Positions 8,553-16,956 of a stretch of 64,000 nucleotides of DNA are shown in pieces (within the stretch, counting starts at the first letter, position 1; every line of letters begins with the position of its first letter). Source of the DNA: Pseudomonas citronellolis (lineage in GTDB: Bacteria; Pseudomonadota; Gammaproteobacteria; Pseudomonadales; Pseudomonadaceae); assembly GCF_900112375.1 (NCBI RefSeq), contig NZ_FOLS01000024.1:1-64000 (forward strand), read 5' to 3'. Made by a program: the position numbers and the translations under genes. The notes under the pieces are model-generated. The model saw only the letters and a program-made list of their open reading frames with translations. It ran no database searches and was not told the DNA's origin.

Positions 8553-8620
8553 CGCTGGAGGCTGGAGGCTGAACGAAAAAGCGATGGCCCTCGTCCAGCC
8601 TTCAGCCTCCAGCGGCTTTT
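8553..8620. repeat. Family B hairpin between the GNAT gene and ureB
   Basis: An imperfect inverted repeat begins CGCTGGAGGCTGGAGGCTGA and closes with CAGCCTTCAGCCTCCAGCGG followed by CTTTT. The arms can pair over about 20 bases around a loop containing CGAAAAAGCG. Confidence 0.8.
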
Positions 8621-8631
8621 CTCGTCTTTTG

Positions 8632-9138
8632 TCAGGGCGTATCCCGCGCATCGAGGATCAGTTGCATGAAGGTCAGGTCGAGCCAGCGGCCGAACTTCTG
8701 GCCCACCTGCGGCATCTGCCCGGTGGTGGCGAAGCCCAGGCGTTCGTGCAGGCGGATGGAGGCGGCGTTGCCGCTCTCGATGGCCGCCACCATCACGTGC
8801 AGGCCCTGGGCGCGGGCGCGGTCGATCAGCGCCTGCATCAGTTGCGGGCCGACGCCCTTGCCGCGCTGGTCGGCGCGCACGTACACCGAGTGCTCGACGG
8901 TTTCGCGGAAGCCGTCGAAGGCGCGCCAGGGGCCGTAGCTGGCGTAGCCCACCACTTCGCTGGCGTCTTCCGCGACCAGCACCGGGAAGCCCTGCTGGGC
9001 GCGCAGTTCCAGCCAGGCGCGGCGGTTGTCGAGGTCGATGGCGACTTCGTTCCAGATCGCGGTGGTGTTGAGCACGGCGTCGTTGTAGATGTCGTGCAGG
9101 GCGCCGAGGTCGGTTGGGTTGGCGTCGCGGATCAGCAT
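8632..9138 (-). CDS. GNAT N-acetyltransferase (PitA/phosphinothricin type) within the urease operon
   Basis: This 168-residue protein is a Gcn5-related acetyltransferase of the phosphinothricin/methionine sulfoximine acetyltransferase group. The acetyl-CoA motif A is VYVRADQRGKGVGPQLMQAL (about residues 88-107), followed by AAIESGNAASIRLHERLGF. It resembles PAO1 PA4866, which also lies between ureA and ureB (from memory), so the insertion is ancestral in the group. Related enzymes acetylate methionine sulfoximine and similar glutamine synthetase inhibitors. Since glutamine synthetase assimilates the ammonia that urease makes, a protective role would suit the context, but this is inference. 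Confidence 0.9.
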   Translation of the reverse strand: MLIRDANPTDLGALHDIYNDAVLNTTAIWNEVAIDLDNRRAWLELRAQQGFPVLVAEDASEVVGYASYGPWRAFDGFRETVEHSVYVRADQRGKGVGPQLMQALIDRARAQGLHVMVAAIESGNAASIRLHERLGFATTGQMPQVGQKFGRWLDLTFMQLILDARDTP

Positions 9139-9181
9139 TGCGGTGTTCCTTCAGGCAGGTTCGTTCGAAAGCGGCCGCTCA

Positions 9182-9484
<303 letters not shown>

Positions 9485-9485
9485 C

Positions 9486-10319
9486 TCAGGTGCTCCAGAT
9501 TCTGGGGGGAACGGCCTCGCGGCCGAGCAGCGCGGGCCGCAGCGCGCGCCAGAGTTCGATGAGCCAGGCGCGGGCGTGCAGCGCCTCGGCGGCCAGGCAG
9601 CGGGCGACCACCAGACCGGGTAGCTGGGTGAGGTTGCCGCGGCCCCGGCAGGGTAGCGCGCGGCAGGCTTCCAGCAACTCGGCGTCGATCTGCCCGCTGG
9701 CGATCAGCGTGGCCATGACCGGTTGCCCGGCCAGGCCGATGGGCGAGTCCAGCAGGCGCTCGCCGCCGTCGATGCGCTGGCGTTCGTGCCACAGGCGACG
9801 GCCGTCGCGGCGGATGTCCAGAGTGGCGGCGAAACGGCCCTGGTCGAAGCGCTCGCCGGCGGCGGGGCGGCCGAGGGCGACCACGTCCCAGTAGAACAGG
9901 CGGGCGTCGCCCTGCAGGTCGATGTCGGTCTGCAGCTCGGCCCGGGCGCCGGAGAAGACGATGGTTTCCTGCGGCAGCCATTCCAGGGTGGCGCCGGCCT
10001 CGACGCGGATGCGCAAGCGCTGGCTGGCCGGCGTGGCGGCGCGGTACCACTTGGCCGCGCCGGGGCTGGTGAGCTGGGCCCAGGCGCCGGGGCCGGCATG
10101 GATGTCGAGGGCGAGGGTGTCGCCGCCGGCGATGCCGCCGGGCGGGTGCACCACGATGTGCTGGCAGACCTGCGGGCCCTCGGCGTACAGGTGCTTCTGC
10201 ACCCGTAGCGGCCCCAGGTGGCGCCGCGTGACCGGCCGCGTGCCGTCGCCGACGCGGGCGTAGGCCAGCTCCAGCTCGGCGTGCCAGGCGGGGTGGAAGA
10301 GGGCGGCGGGTGCGTTCAT
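9486..10319 (-). CDS. ureD: Urease accessory protein UreD
   Basis: This 277-residue UreD/UreH family protein is the scaffold that binds apo-urease and recruits UreF and UreG for nickel delivery. Family sequences visible are [27 protein letters not shown] and a segment with the typical [10 protein letters not shown]. It is the first gene of the urease unit. A sigma-54 promoter lies 32-49 bp upstream of the ATG, which predicts a leader of about 22 nt. No strong Shine-Dalgarno sequence is visible before the ATG at 10319. Confidence 0.95.
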   Translation of the reverse strand: MNAPAALFHPAWHAELELAYARVGDGTRPVTRRHLGPLRVQKHLYAEGPQVCQHIVVHPPGGIAGGDTLALDIHAGPGAWAQLTSPGAAKWYRAATPASQRLRIRVEAGATLEWLPQETIVFSGARAELQTDIDLQGDARLFYWDVVALGRPAAGERFDQGRFAATLDIRRDGRRLWHERQRIDGGERLLDSPIGLAGQPVMATLIASGQIDAELLEACRALPCRGRGNLTQLPGLVVARCLAAEALHARAWLIELWRALRPALLGREAVPPRIWST

Positions 10320-10350
10320 GGGGCGTGTTCTGCTGGGGTTGCCCTGGGTA

Positions 10351-10368
10351 GAGCAATTGGCGTGCCTT
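10351..10368 (-). promoter_or_regulatory. Sigma-54 promoter of the urease unit
   Basis: On the minus strand the sequence AAGGCACGCCAATTGCTC has the -24 GG and -12 GC with exactly 10 bases between, and matches the GGCACG...TTGC core of the RpoN consensus. Transcription should begin near 10341, just before ureD. Confidence 0.75.
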
Positions 10369-10474
10369 CTGCGCCAGGATAGTGCGTGGGCCCTGAAGTG
10401 CCTGGGTTATGCGGCTGGGCGGGTTGTCCGAGTGGTCAGGTATGGGGCGATTGCGGTGCATTGGGGTGTGTCGT

Positions 10475-10489
10475 GCACCATTATGGTTC
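10475..10489. promoter_or_regulatory. NtrC-like enhancer site upstream of ureD
   Basis: GCACCATTATGGTTC fits the NtrC dyad GCACCA-N3-TGGTGC except at the second-last base. It is centred about 140 bp upstream of the predicted sigma-54 start, a usual distance for an enhancer. Confidence 0.55.
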
Positions 10490-10510
10490 GCGACTGGGTG
10501 GTGACGTCAC

Positions 10511-10588
10511 TGGGTTCCCGCGTTCGCGGGAATGACGATGGGGGAATACGATTTCAATCCCGTCATTCCCGCGAACGCGGGAACCCAG
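10511..10588. repeat. Family F inverted pair (CATTCCCGCGAACGCGGG)
   Basis: Two inverted copies, TGGGTTCCCGCGTTCGCGGG at 10511 and its complement ending GAACCCAG at 10588, are separated by about 23 bases. Each copy is itself a hairpin. The pair lies between urtE and the ureD control region and may separate the two transcripts. A second pair of the same family is at 36.1 kb. Confidence 0.85.
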
Positions 10589-10607
10589 AAGACAGCGCAG
10601 CATCCGT

Positions 10608-11306
10608 TCAGATGGCGACCAACCCGCGTACCCCTTCGCTTTCCATGTCCGCGCCGCGGCCCTGCTGGACGATCTCGCCGCGGGCCATCACCAGGTACTG
10701 GTCGGCCAGTTCGGCGGCGAAGTCGTAGAACTGTTCCACCAGCAGGATGGCCATGTCGCCGCGTTCGGCGAGCTTGCGGATCACCGCGCCGATCTCCTTG
10801 ATCACCGAGGGCTGGATGCCTTCGGTGGGCTCGTCGAGGATCAGCAGGCGCGGGCGGCTGGCCAGGGCGCGGCCGATGGCCAGCTGTTGCTGCTGGCCGC
10901 CGGAGAGGTCGCCGCCGCGGCGTTGCTTCATCTCGCGCAGCACCGGGAAGAGTTCGTAGATGAACTCCGGCACCTGCTTCGCTTCCCTGGCGCTGAAGCG
11001 GGACAGGCCCATCAGCAGGTTCTCCTCCACGCTCAGCCGCGGGAAGATCTCGCGGCCCTGGGGCACGTAGGCGATGCCGGCGCGCACCCGTTGGTGCGGC
11101 TTGAAGCCGGTGATGGCCTTGCCCTCCCAGCTGACGCTGCCCTCGCGCGCCGGCACCAGGCCCATCAGGCAGCGCAGCAGGGTGGTCTTGCCCACGCCGT
11201 TGCGCCCGAGCAGGCAGGTGACTTCGCCGATCTTCGCGTCGAACGACAGGCCGCGGAGGATGTGGCTGCCGCCGTAGAACTGATGCAGATTTTCAACATT
11301 GAGCAT
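10608..11306 (-). CDS. urtE: Urea ABC transporter ATP-binding protein UrtE
   Basis: This 232-residue ABC ATPase of the LivF type has Walker A GRNGVGKTT (about residues 34-42), signature LSGGQQQQLAIGRAL and Walker B LLILDEPTEG. It ends with GRGADMESEGVRGLVAI, typical for UrtE. With UrtD it powers the urea importer. It is separated from urtD by a 309-bp block of three family B repeats, which is unusual for two subunits of one transporter. A drop in its expression relative to urtABCD is possible (inference). Confidence 0.95.
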   Translation of the reverse strand: MLNVENLHQFYGGSHILRGLSFDAKIGEVTCLLGRNGVGKTTLLRCLMGLVPAREGSVSWEGKAITGFKPHQRVRAGIAYVPQGREIFPRLSVEENLLMGLSRFSAREAKQVPEFIYELFPVLREMKQRRGGDLSGGQQQQLAIGRALASRPRLLILDEPTEGIQPSVIKEIGAVIRKLAERGDMAILLVEQFYDFAAELADQYLVMARGEIVQQGRGADMESEGVRGLVAI

Positions 11307-11316
11307 GCTTTGAATC

Positions 11317-11625
11317 CTTTGAAAAGCCGCTGAAGGCTCGAGGCTGAAGGCTGAAGGCTGAACGAAAAAGCGACTCCCTCGTCCAGCCTCCAGCGCTTTT
11401 TATAGCTCTTATCGGTTTTAAAAGCCGCTGGAGGCTCGAGGCTGAAGGCTGAACGAAAAAGCGACTCCCTCGTCCAGCCTCCAGCGCTTTTCTCGGCTCT
11501 TATCACCGATAAGAGCCGAGAAAGCCGCTGGAGGCTTAAGGTTGGAGGCTGAACGAGGAAGCACCGGCTCTTTCGTCCAGCCTCCAGCGCTTTTTATCGG
11601 CTCTTATCGACTCTTTTATCGTCCT
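11317..11625. repeat. Three tandem family B hairpins between urtD and urtE
   Basis: The gene-free stretch 11307-11615 is filled by three successive family B units, at roughly 11322-11419, 11420-11510 and 11511-11625. Each begins AAAGCCGCTG(G/A)AGGCT, passes through GGCTGAACGA, and closes with CGTCCAGCCTCCAGCGCTTT followed by T(A/C)...CTCTTATC. No promoter for urtE is evident inside. Confidence 0.85.
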
Positions 11626-12461
11626 AAATAAACCTCGATCACCTGCTCGTTCGCCTGCACTTCTTCCAGCGAGCCCTCGGCCAGCACGTGGCCCTGGTGC
11701 AGCACGCTGACGTGGTCGGCGATGCTGCCGACGAAGCCCATGTCGTGCTCCACCACCATCAGCGAGTGCTGGCCGGCGAGGGACTTGAAGAGTTCGGCGG
11801 TGAACTCGGTCTCGGCGTCGGTCATGCCCGCCACCGGCTCGTCGAGCAGCAGCAGTTGCGGCTCCTGCACCAGCAGCATGCCGATCTCCAGGAACTGCTT
11901 CTGGCCGTGGGAGAGCAGGCCAGCCGGGCGGTTGCGCGAGTCGCGCAGGCGGATGGTGGCCAGCACTTCCTCGATGCGGTCCTTCTGCTCGCCGGAAAGC
12001 TTCGCCCGCAGGCTGGCCCACACCGACTTGTCGGCCTTCTGCGCCAGCTCCAGGTTCTCGAACACCGAGAGCGCCTCGAACACCGTGGGCTTCTGGAATT
12101 TGCGGCCGATGCCGGCCTGGGCGATTTCCACCTCGCTCATGCGCTGCAGGTCGTAGGTCTCGCCGAAGTACGCCTTGCCGCTGTCGGGGCGGGTCTTGCC
12201 GGTGATCACGTCCATCAGCGTGGTCTTGCCTGCGCCGTTGGGGCCGATGATGCAGCGCAGCTCGCCCACGCCGATGTACAGCGTCAGGTCGCGCAGGGCG
12301 CGGAAGCCGTCGAAGCTGACGTTGATGTCTTCCAGGGTGAGGATGGTGCCGTGGCGCACGTCCAGGCCTTCGCTCGCGCTGGCGCCCAGGCCGACGGCGT
12401 CGCGGCTGGTGCCGCTGGGGTCGAAGGCCGGTTCCAGCATCAGGTGGGGAACGGCTCTCAT
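11616..12461 (-). CDS. urtD: Urea ABC transporter ATP-binding protein UrtD
   Basis: This 281-residue LivG-type ATPase has Walker A GPNGAGKTT, a signature region reading LLSHGQKQFLEIGMLL, and Walker B LLLLDEPVAGMTDAE. The replacement of LSGGQ by LSHGQKQ is a feature of UrtD. The ATG at 12461 overlaps the urtC stop (ATGA), indicating coupled translation. The open frame runs far upstream inside urtC and is ignored. An N-terminal extension of about 40 residues precedes the ATPase core. Confidence 0.95.
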   Translation of the reverse strand: MRAVPHLMLEPAFDPSGTSRDAVGLGASASEGLDVRHGTILTLEDINVSFDGFRALRDLTLYIGVGELRCIIGPNGAGKTTLMDVITGKTRPDSGKAYFGETYDLQRMSEVEIAQAGIGRKFQKPTVFEALSVFENLELAQKADKSVWASLRAKLSGEQKDRIEEVLATIRLRDSRNRPAGLLSHGQKQFLEIGMLLVQEPQLLLLDEPVAGMTDAETEFTAELFKSLAGQHSLMVVEHDMGFVGSIADHVSVLHQGHVLAEGSLEEVQANEQVIEVYLGR

Positions 12462-13543
12462 TGCGCTTTCTCCCGCTTGATCAGCCCGAGGATGCCCCGC
12501 GGCAGGTACAGGGTGACGACGATGAACAGGGCGCCGAGGAAGAACAGCCAGTACTCCGGGAAGGCCACGGTGAACCAGCTCTTGGCGCCGTTCACCACGC
12601 CGGCGCCGAGCAGCGGGCCGATGAGCGTGCCGCGCCCGCCCAGGGCCACCCACACGGCGGCTTCGATGGAGTTGGTGGGCGACATCTCGCTGGGGTTGAT
12701 GATGCCCACCAGCGGCACGAACAGGGCGCCGGCCAGGCCGCAGATCACCGCGCTCAGGGTCCAGACGAACAGCTTGTAGCCGCGCGAGTCGTAGCCGCAG
12801 AACATCAGGCGGTTCTCGGCGTCGCGCAGGGCGGTGAGCACCCGGCCGAACTTGCTCCGTGCCAGGGCGAAGCCCAGCGCCAGGCTGGCCGCCAGCAGCA
12901 GGACGATGGCCAGGAACAGCGCGGCGCGGGTGCCCGGCGCGGTGATCGAAAAGCCGAGGATGCTGCGGAAGTTGGTGAAGCCGTTGTTGCCGCCGAAACC
13001 GGTCTCGTTGCGGAAGAACAGCAGCATGCCGGCGAAGGTCAGGGCCTGGGTCATGATCGAGAAGTACACGCCCTTGATCCGCGAGCGGAAGGCGAAGAAG
13101 CCGAACACGAAGGCCAGCAGCCCCGGCGCCAGCACCACCAGGCACAGGGCCCAGAGGAAGTGCTGGGTGCCGGCCCAGTACCAGGGCAGCTCGTTCCACG
13201 ACAGGAAGGTCATGAACGCCGGCAGGCCGTCGCCGGCGGCCTCGCGCATCAGGTACATGCCCATGGCGTAGCCGCCCAGGGCGAAGAACAGGCTGTGGCC
13301 GAGGGACAGCAGGCCGGCATAGCCCCAGACCAGGTCCAGGGCCAGCGCGACTATGGCGTAGCAGAGGATCTTGCCGGTCAGCGTCAGGCCGTAGGCCGAC
13401 AGGTGCAGGGCGCTGGTCTCGGGCAGCAGGTGCAGCAGCGGCAGGATCAGCAGCGCGACGAGGGCCACGACGACGATGCCGGCGGTGAGTTTCGGGCCGG
13501 CTTTCTGCGCGGCCGTCACGGTGAGTGGTTGGTTCACGGGCAA
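12458..13543 (-). CDS. urtC: Urea ABC transporter permease UrtC
   Basis: This 361-residue inner-membrane permease is of the LivM type with about ten hydrophobic segments. Family marks are YAGLLSLGHSLFFALGGYAMGM and NRLMFCGYDSRGYKLFVWTLSA. With UrtB it forms the membrane channel for urea. It overlaps urtD by 4 bp. The gap to urtB (142 bp) holds an altered REP pair. Confidence 0.95.
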   Translation of the reverse strand: MPVNQPLTVTAAQKAGPKLTAGIVVVALVALLILPLLHLLPETSALHLSAYGLTLTGKILCYAIVALALDLVWGYAGLLSLGHSLFFALGGYAMGMYLMREAAGDGLPAFMTFLSWNELPWYWAGTQHFLWALCLVVLAPGLLAFVFGFFAFRSRIKGVYFSIMTQALTFAGMLLFFRNETGFGGNNGFTNFRSILGFSITAPGTRAALFLAIVLLLAASLALGFALARSKFGRVLTALRDAENRLMFCGYDSRGYKLFVWTLSAVICGLAGALFVPLVGIINPSEMSPTNSIEAAVWVALGGRGTLIGPLLGAGVVNGAKSWFTVAFPEYWLFFLGALFIVVTLYLPRGILGLIKREKAQ

Positions 13544-13571
13544 ATCTCCCCACGGTCGGCGGATGCACCCT

Positions 13572-13655
13572 GTAGGAGCGAGCTTGCTCGCGAACGGCTT
13601 CGCTGCGGTCGCTGTTCGCGAGCAATGGCTGAGGCGCCCCCCTCGCTCCTACGAA
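13572..13655. repeat. REP inverted pair with a disrupted right copy
   Basis: The left copy GTAGGAGCGAGC...GCGAAC is intact (13572-13595). The right copy reads TTCGCGAGCAATGGCTGAGG and CGCCCCCC before CTCGCTCCTACGAAG, so extra sequence splits its normally continuous core. All other inverted REP copies of this type in the window keep GAGCAAGCTCGCTCC. Confidence 0.75.
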
Positions 13656-13685
13656 GAGCGGTCGGTTCGGGCATTGGCGTTTTCA

Positions 13686-15275
13686 TCAATCGATGACCCT
13701 CCCTTTCAGGGCGAACAGCCCCTGCGGGCGTTTCTGGATGAACAGGATGATCAGCGCCAGGATCAGGATCTTGCCCAGCACCGCGCCGATCTGCGGTTCG
13801 AGGATCTTGTTCGCCACGCCCAGGCCGAAGGCCGCGCAGACGCTGCCGGCCAGCTGGCCGACGCCGCCGAGCACCACCACCAGGAAGGAGTCGATGATGT
13901 AGCTCTGGCCCAGGTCCGGGCCGACGTTGCCGACCTGCGACAGGGCCACCCCGCCGAGCCCGGCGATGCCCGAGCCGAGGCCGAAGGCGAGCATGTCCAC
14001 GCGCCCGGTGGGCACGCCGCAGCAGGCCGCCATGTTGCGGTTCTGCGTCACCGCGCGGACGTTCAGGCCCAGCCGCGTGCGGTTGAGCAGCAGCCAGGTG
14101 AGCGCCAGCACGAACAGGGCGAAGCCGATGATGACGATGCGGTTCCACGGCAGCACCAGGTTCGGCAGCACCTGGATGCCGCCGGACAGCCAGGCCGGGT
14201 TGGCCACCTCGACGTTCTGCGCGCCGAACAGCACGCGCACCAGCTGGATCAGCACCAGGCTGATGCCCCAGGTGGCCAGCAGGGTTTCCAGCGGGCGCCC
14301 GTAGAGGTGGCGGATCACCGTGCGTTCCAGGGCCATGCCGATCGCCGCGGTGACGCCGAAGGCCACCGGCAGCGCCAGTAGCGGGTAGTACTCCAGCAGG
14401 CCGGGGGCGAAGCGTTGCAGCAGCGTCTGCACCAGGTAGGTGGAGTAGGCGCCGAGCATGAGCATCTCGCCGTGGGCCATGTTGATCACCCCGAGCAGGC
14501 CGTAGGTGATGGCCAGGCCAAGCGCCGCGAGCAGCAGGATGGAGCCCAGCGACAGGCCACTGAAGGCCTGCCCGAGCAGGTCGCCGACCTGCAGCCGGCG
14601 CTTGACCTGGGCCAGGCTGGTGGCGGCGGCGGTGCGCACCTGCTCGTCGGCTTCCACGGCCGGGTCGAGCAGGTTCTGCAGGCGGGTCAGGGCCAGCGGG
14701 TCGCCGGAATCGCCGAGCAGGCGCACGGCGGCCAGGCGCACCTGTGGGTCGGCGTCGGCCAGTTGCAGGTTGGCCAGGGCCAGTTGCAGGGCGGCCTTCA
14801 CCTTGTCGTCGGTTTCGGCGCCGGCGCGCTGGGCGAGCAGCTCGCGCTGCGCCGGCTTGGCGCTCTTCTGCAGCTGCCGCGCGGCGTCCAGGCGCGCGGC
14901 CGGGTCCCTGGCGACCAGCTGGTGGCTGGCCAGCGCGGTGTTGAGCAGGCCGCGCAGGCGGTTGTTCAGGCGCAGCTTGTCGGGTTCGCCGGCGGCGGCG
15001 AGGTCGCCTTCGGCGGGGTGGTATTGCTTGTCGTCGCCGAGGAGGAAGGCGTGGTTCTGCGCGTCGACGGCGAAGCGGCCGGCCTGGAGCGCTTCGAGCA
15101 GCGTCAGGCGCTCGGCGTCCGGGGTCGTGGCCCATTGTTCGAGCAGTTTGCCGCGCGCTTCGTTGTCGGCGGCGGCGAAGTCCTGCGCCGGGCCGGCGTG
15201 GGTGGGCAGGGCGAGGAGCGTGGCCAGCGCCAGGGCGCAGGCGTGGAGCAGGCGGGTGAAGCGGGCAGTGGGCAT
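13686..15275 (-). CDS. urtB: Urea ABC transporter permease UrtB
   Basis: This 529-residue protein has a signal peptide (MPTARFTRLLHACALALATL ... AGPAQD), a soluble N-terminal region of about 210 residues, and then a LivH-type permease domain with GLAITYGLLGVINMAHGEML and TQNRNMAACCGVPTGRVDML. The long exported N-terminal region is normal for proteobacterial UrtB and distinguishes it from LivH. It lies 139 bp after urtA, across a family E repeat. Confidence 0.95.
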   Translation of the reverse strand: MPTARFTRLLHACALALATLLALPTHAGPAQDFAAADNEARGKLLEQWATTPDAERLTLLEALQAGRFAVDAQNHAFLLGDDKQYHPAEGDLAAAGEPDKLRLNNRLRGLLNTALASHQLVARDPAARLDAARQLQKSAKPAQRELLAQRAGAETDDKVKAALQLALANLQLADADPQVRLAAVRLLGDSGDPLALTRLQNLLDPAVEADEQVRTAAATSLAQVKRRLQVGDLLGQAFSGLSLGSILLLAALGLAITYGLLGVINMAHGEMLMLGAYSTYLVQTLLQRFAPGLLEYYPLLALPVAFGVTAAIGMALERTVIRHLYGRPLETLLATWGISLVLIQLVRVLFGAQNVEVANPAWLSGGIQVLPNLVLPWNRIVIIGFALFVLALTWLLLNRTRLGLNVRAVTQNRNMAACCGVPTGRVDMLAFGLGSGIAGLGGVALSQVGNVGPDLGQSYIIDSFLVVVLGGVGQLAGSVCAAFGLGVANKILEPQIGAVLGKILILALIILFIQKRPQGLFALKGRVID

Positions 15276-15314
15276 GGCGTGGTTCCTGAGCGACTTGCCG
15301 TGGCCGGTTCGAAG

Positions 15315-15398
15315 CCCCTCTCCCCAACCCTCTCCCTGAAGGGAGAGGGGGCCGAGCGGAGCCTGACCGGGACTTCCCCTCTCCCGGTGGGGGGAGGG
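15315..15398. repeat. Family E repeat between urtA and urtB
   Basis: 15315-15351 is a CCCTCTCCC/GGGAGAGGG palindrome with a CTGAA loop. 15373-15398 is a second, shorter CCCCTCTCCC/GGGGGGAGGG hairpin. Hairpins directly after urtA are often found where the binding protein is made in excess over the permease, so these may limit read-through (inference). Confidence 0.75.
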
Positions 15399-15414
15399 TT
15401 GTTCACAGCGGCAC

Positions 15415-16683
15415 TCAGTTGCTCTTCACCGCATAGTCCGGCTTCTTGTCGTTGCCCGGGATGAACGGGCTCCAGGGCTGGGCGCGGATCGGCTCGGGGG
15501 TTTTCCAGACCACGTTGAACTGCCCGTCGTCCTGGATTTCGCCGATCATCACCGGCTTGTGCAGGTGGTGGTTGGTCTTGTCCATGGTCAGGGTGAAGCC
15601 CGAGGGCGCCTTGAAGGTCTGCCCGCCCATGGCTTCGCGGACCTTGTCGACGTCGGTGCTGCCGGCCTTCTCCACGGCCTGGGCCCACATGTGGATGCCG
15701 ACGTAGGTGGCTTCCATCGGGTCGTTGGTCACGGCGGTGGCGTAGTTCGGCAGGTTCTTCGCCTTGGCGTAGGCCTTCCAGTCGGCGACGAACTTCTCGT
15801 TCTGCGGGTTCTTCACCGACTCGAAGTAGTTCCACGCCGCCAGGTTGCCCACCAGCGGCTTGGTGTCGATGCCGCGCAGTTCTTCCTCGCCCACCGAGAA
15901 GGCCACCACCGGCACTTCGGTGGCTTCCAGGCCCTGGTTGGCCAGTTCCTTGTAGAAGGGCACGTTGGAATCGCCGTTGACGGTGGAGATCACCGCGGTC
16001 TTGCCGCCGGCGGAGAACTTCTTGATGTCGGCGACGATGGTCTGGTAGTCGCTGTGGCCGAACGGCGTGTAGACCTCCAGGATGTCCTTGTCGGCCACGC
16101 CCTTGCTGTGCAGGAAGGCGCGCAGGATCTTGTTGGTGGTGCGCGGGTAGACGTAGTCGGTGCCGAGCAGGAAGAAGCGCTTGGCGGCGCCGCCGTCCTC
16201 GCTCATCAGGTATTCCACCGCGGGGATGGCCTGCTGGTTCGGCGCGGCGCCGGTGTAGAAGACGTTGGGCGACATTTCCTCGCCCTCGTACTGTACCGGG
16301 TAGAACAGCAGGCCGTTGAGTTCCTCGAACACCGGCAGCACGGATTTGCGCGAGACGCTGGTCCAGCAGCCGAAGACCACCGCGACCTTGTCCTGGGTCA
16401 GCAACTGGCGGGCCTTCTCGGCGAACAGCGGCCAGTTCGACGCCGGGTCGACCACCACCGGCTCCAGCTTCTTGCCGTTCACCCCGCCCTTGGCGTTGAT
16501 TTCGTCGATGGTCATCAGCGCCATGTCCTTGAGCGAGGTCTCGGAGATGGCCATGGTGCCGGACAGCGAATGCAGGATGCCGACCTTGATGGTCTCGGCG
16601 GCCTGGGAGCTGAAGGGGAACAGGCCGGTGAGCAGCAGCGCGCTCACCGCCAGGGTGCTTTTCAACAGGGGACGACGTTTCAT
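15415..16683 (-). CDS. urtA: Urea ABC transporter substrate-binding protein UrtA
   Basis: This 422-residue periplasmic urea-binding protein has a signal peptide ending FPFSSQAAE, then TIKVGILHSLSGTMAISETS, the canonical UrtA start, and later VVFGCWTSVSRKSVLPVFEE and LFYPVQYEGEE. Length is normal. AAGGAGG precedes the ATG at 16683. It is the first gene of urtABCDE, transcribed from a sigma-54 promoter about 100 bp upstream with an NtrC-like site beyond. Confidence 0.97.
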   Translation of the reverse strand: MKRRPLLKSTLAVSALLLTGLFPFSSQAAETIKVGILHSLSGTMAISETSLKDMALMTIDEINAKGGVNGKKLEPVVVDPASNWPLFAEKARQLLTQDKVAVVFGCWTSVSRKSVLPVFEELNGLLFYPVQYEGEEMSPNVFYTGAAPNQQAIPAVEYLMSEDGGAAKRFFLLGTDYVYPRTTNKILRAFLHSKGVADKDILEVYTPFGHSDYQTIVADIKKFSAGGKTAVISTVNGDSNVPFYKELANQGLEATEVPVVAFSVGEEELRGIDTKPLVGNLAAWNYFESVKNPQNEKFVADWKAYAKAKNLPNYATAVTNDPMEATYVGIHMWAQAVEKAGSTDVDKVREAMGGQTFKAPSGFTLTMDKTNHHLHKPVMIGEIQDDGQFNVVWKTPEPIRAQPWSPFIPGNDKKPDYAVKSN

Positions 16684-16795
16684 CGCGGCAGCCTCCTTGG
16701 CTTCCAGTACCTGGGAGGGTGCCGGGCGGATTCTGGGCCGTCGCCTGTGCAGCCTCCCGAAATGGGTAGGGGACCCCTGCGGGTCGGGAGGTCTA

Positions 16796-16813
16796 TCGCA
16801 GCATCCGTGCCAA
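16796..16813 (-). promoter_or_regulatory. Sigma-54 promoter of urtABCDE
   Basis: The minus strand reads TTGGCACGGATGCTGCGA, a near-perfect RpoN element with GG and GC separated by 10 bases. Transcription should start near 16786, giving a leader of about 100 nt before urtA. Confidence 0.8.
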
Positions 16814-16880
16814 GCAGCGCAAAGCCCTGTGCCAGAAGGCCTGCGCGGGACTTTCTGCCGTTTCGGTCAGGGTTTTCGGG

Positions 16881-16895
16881 GCGCCATTCTGGTGC
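16881..16895. promoter_or_regulatory. NtrC-like enhancer site upstream of urtA
   Basis: The minus strand reads GCACCAGAATGGCGC, one base from the dyad GCACCA-N3-TGGTGC. Its centre is about 100 bp upstream of the predicted start. A further GCACCAC half site lies at about 16903-16909. Confidence 0.65.
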
Positions 16896-16956
16896 GTCGG
16901 CGTGGTGCGCGGACGATTCGCCCCCAATTGGGGCGCGCCGTCGCGTGACGCCGCGC

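Noticed and set aside
16819-16836. A second TGGCAC...TTTGC element upstream of urtA
   Set aside because: GG and GC are 11 bases apart, one too many for sigma-54. The adjacent element at 16796-16813 has correct spacing.
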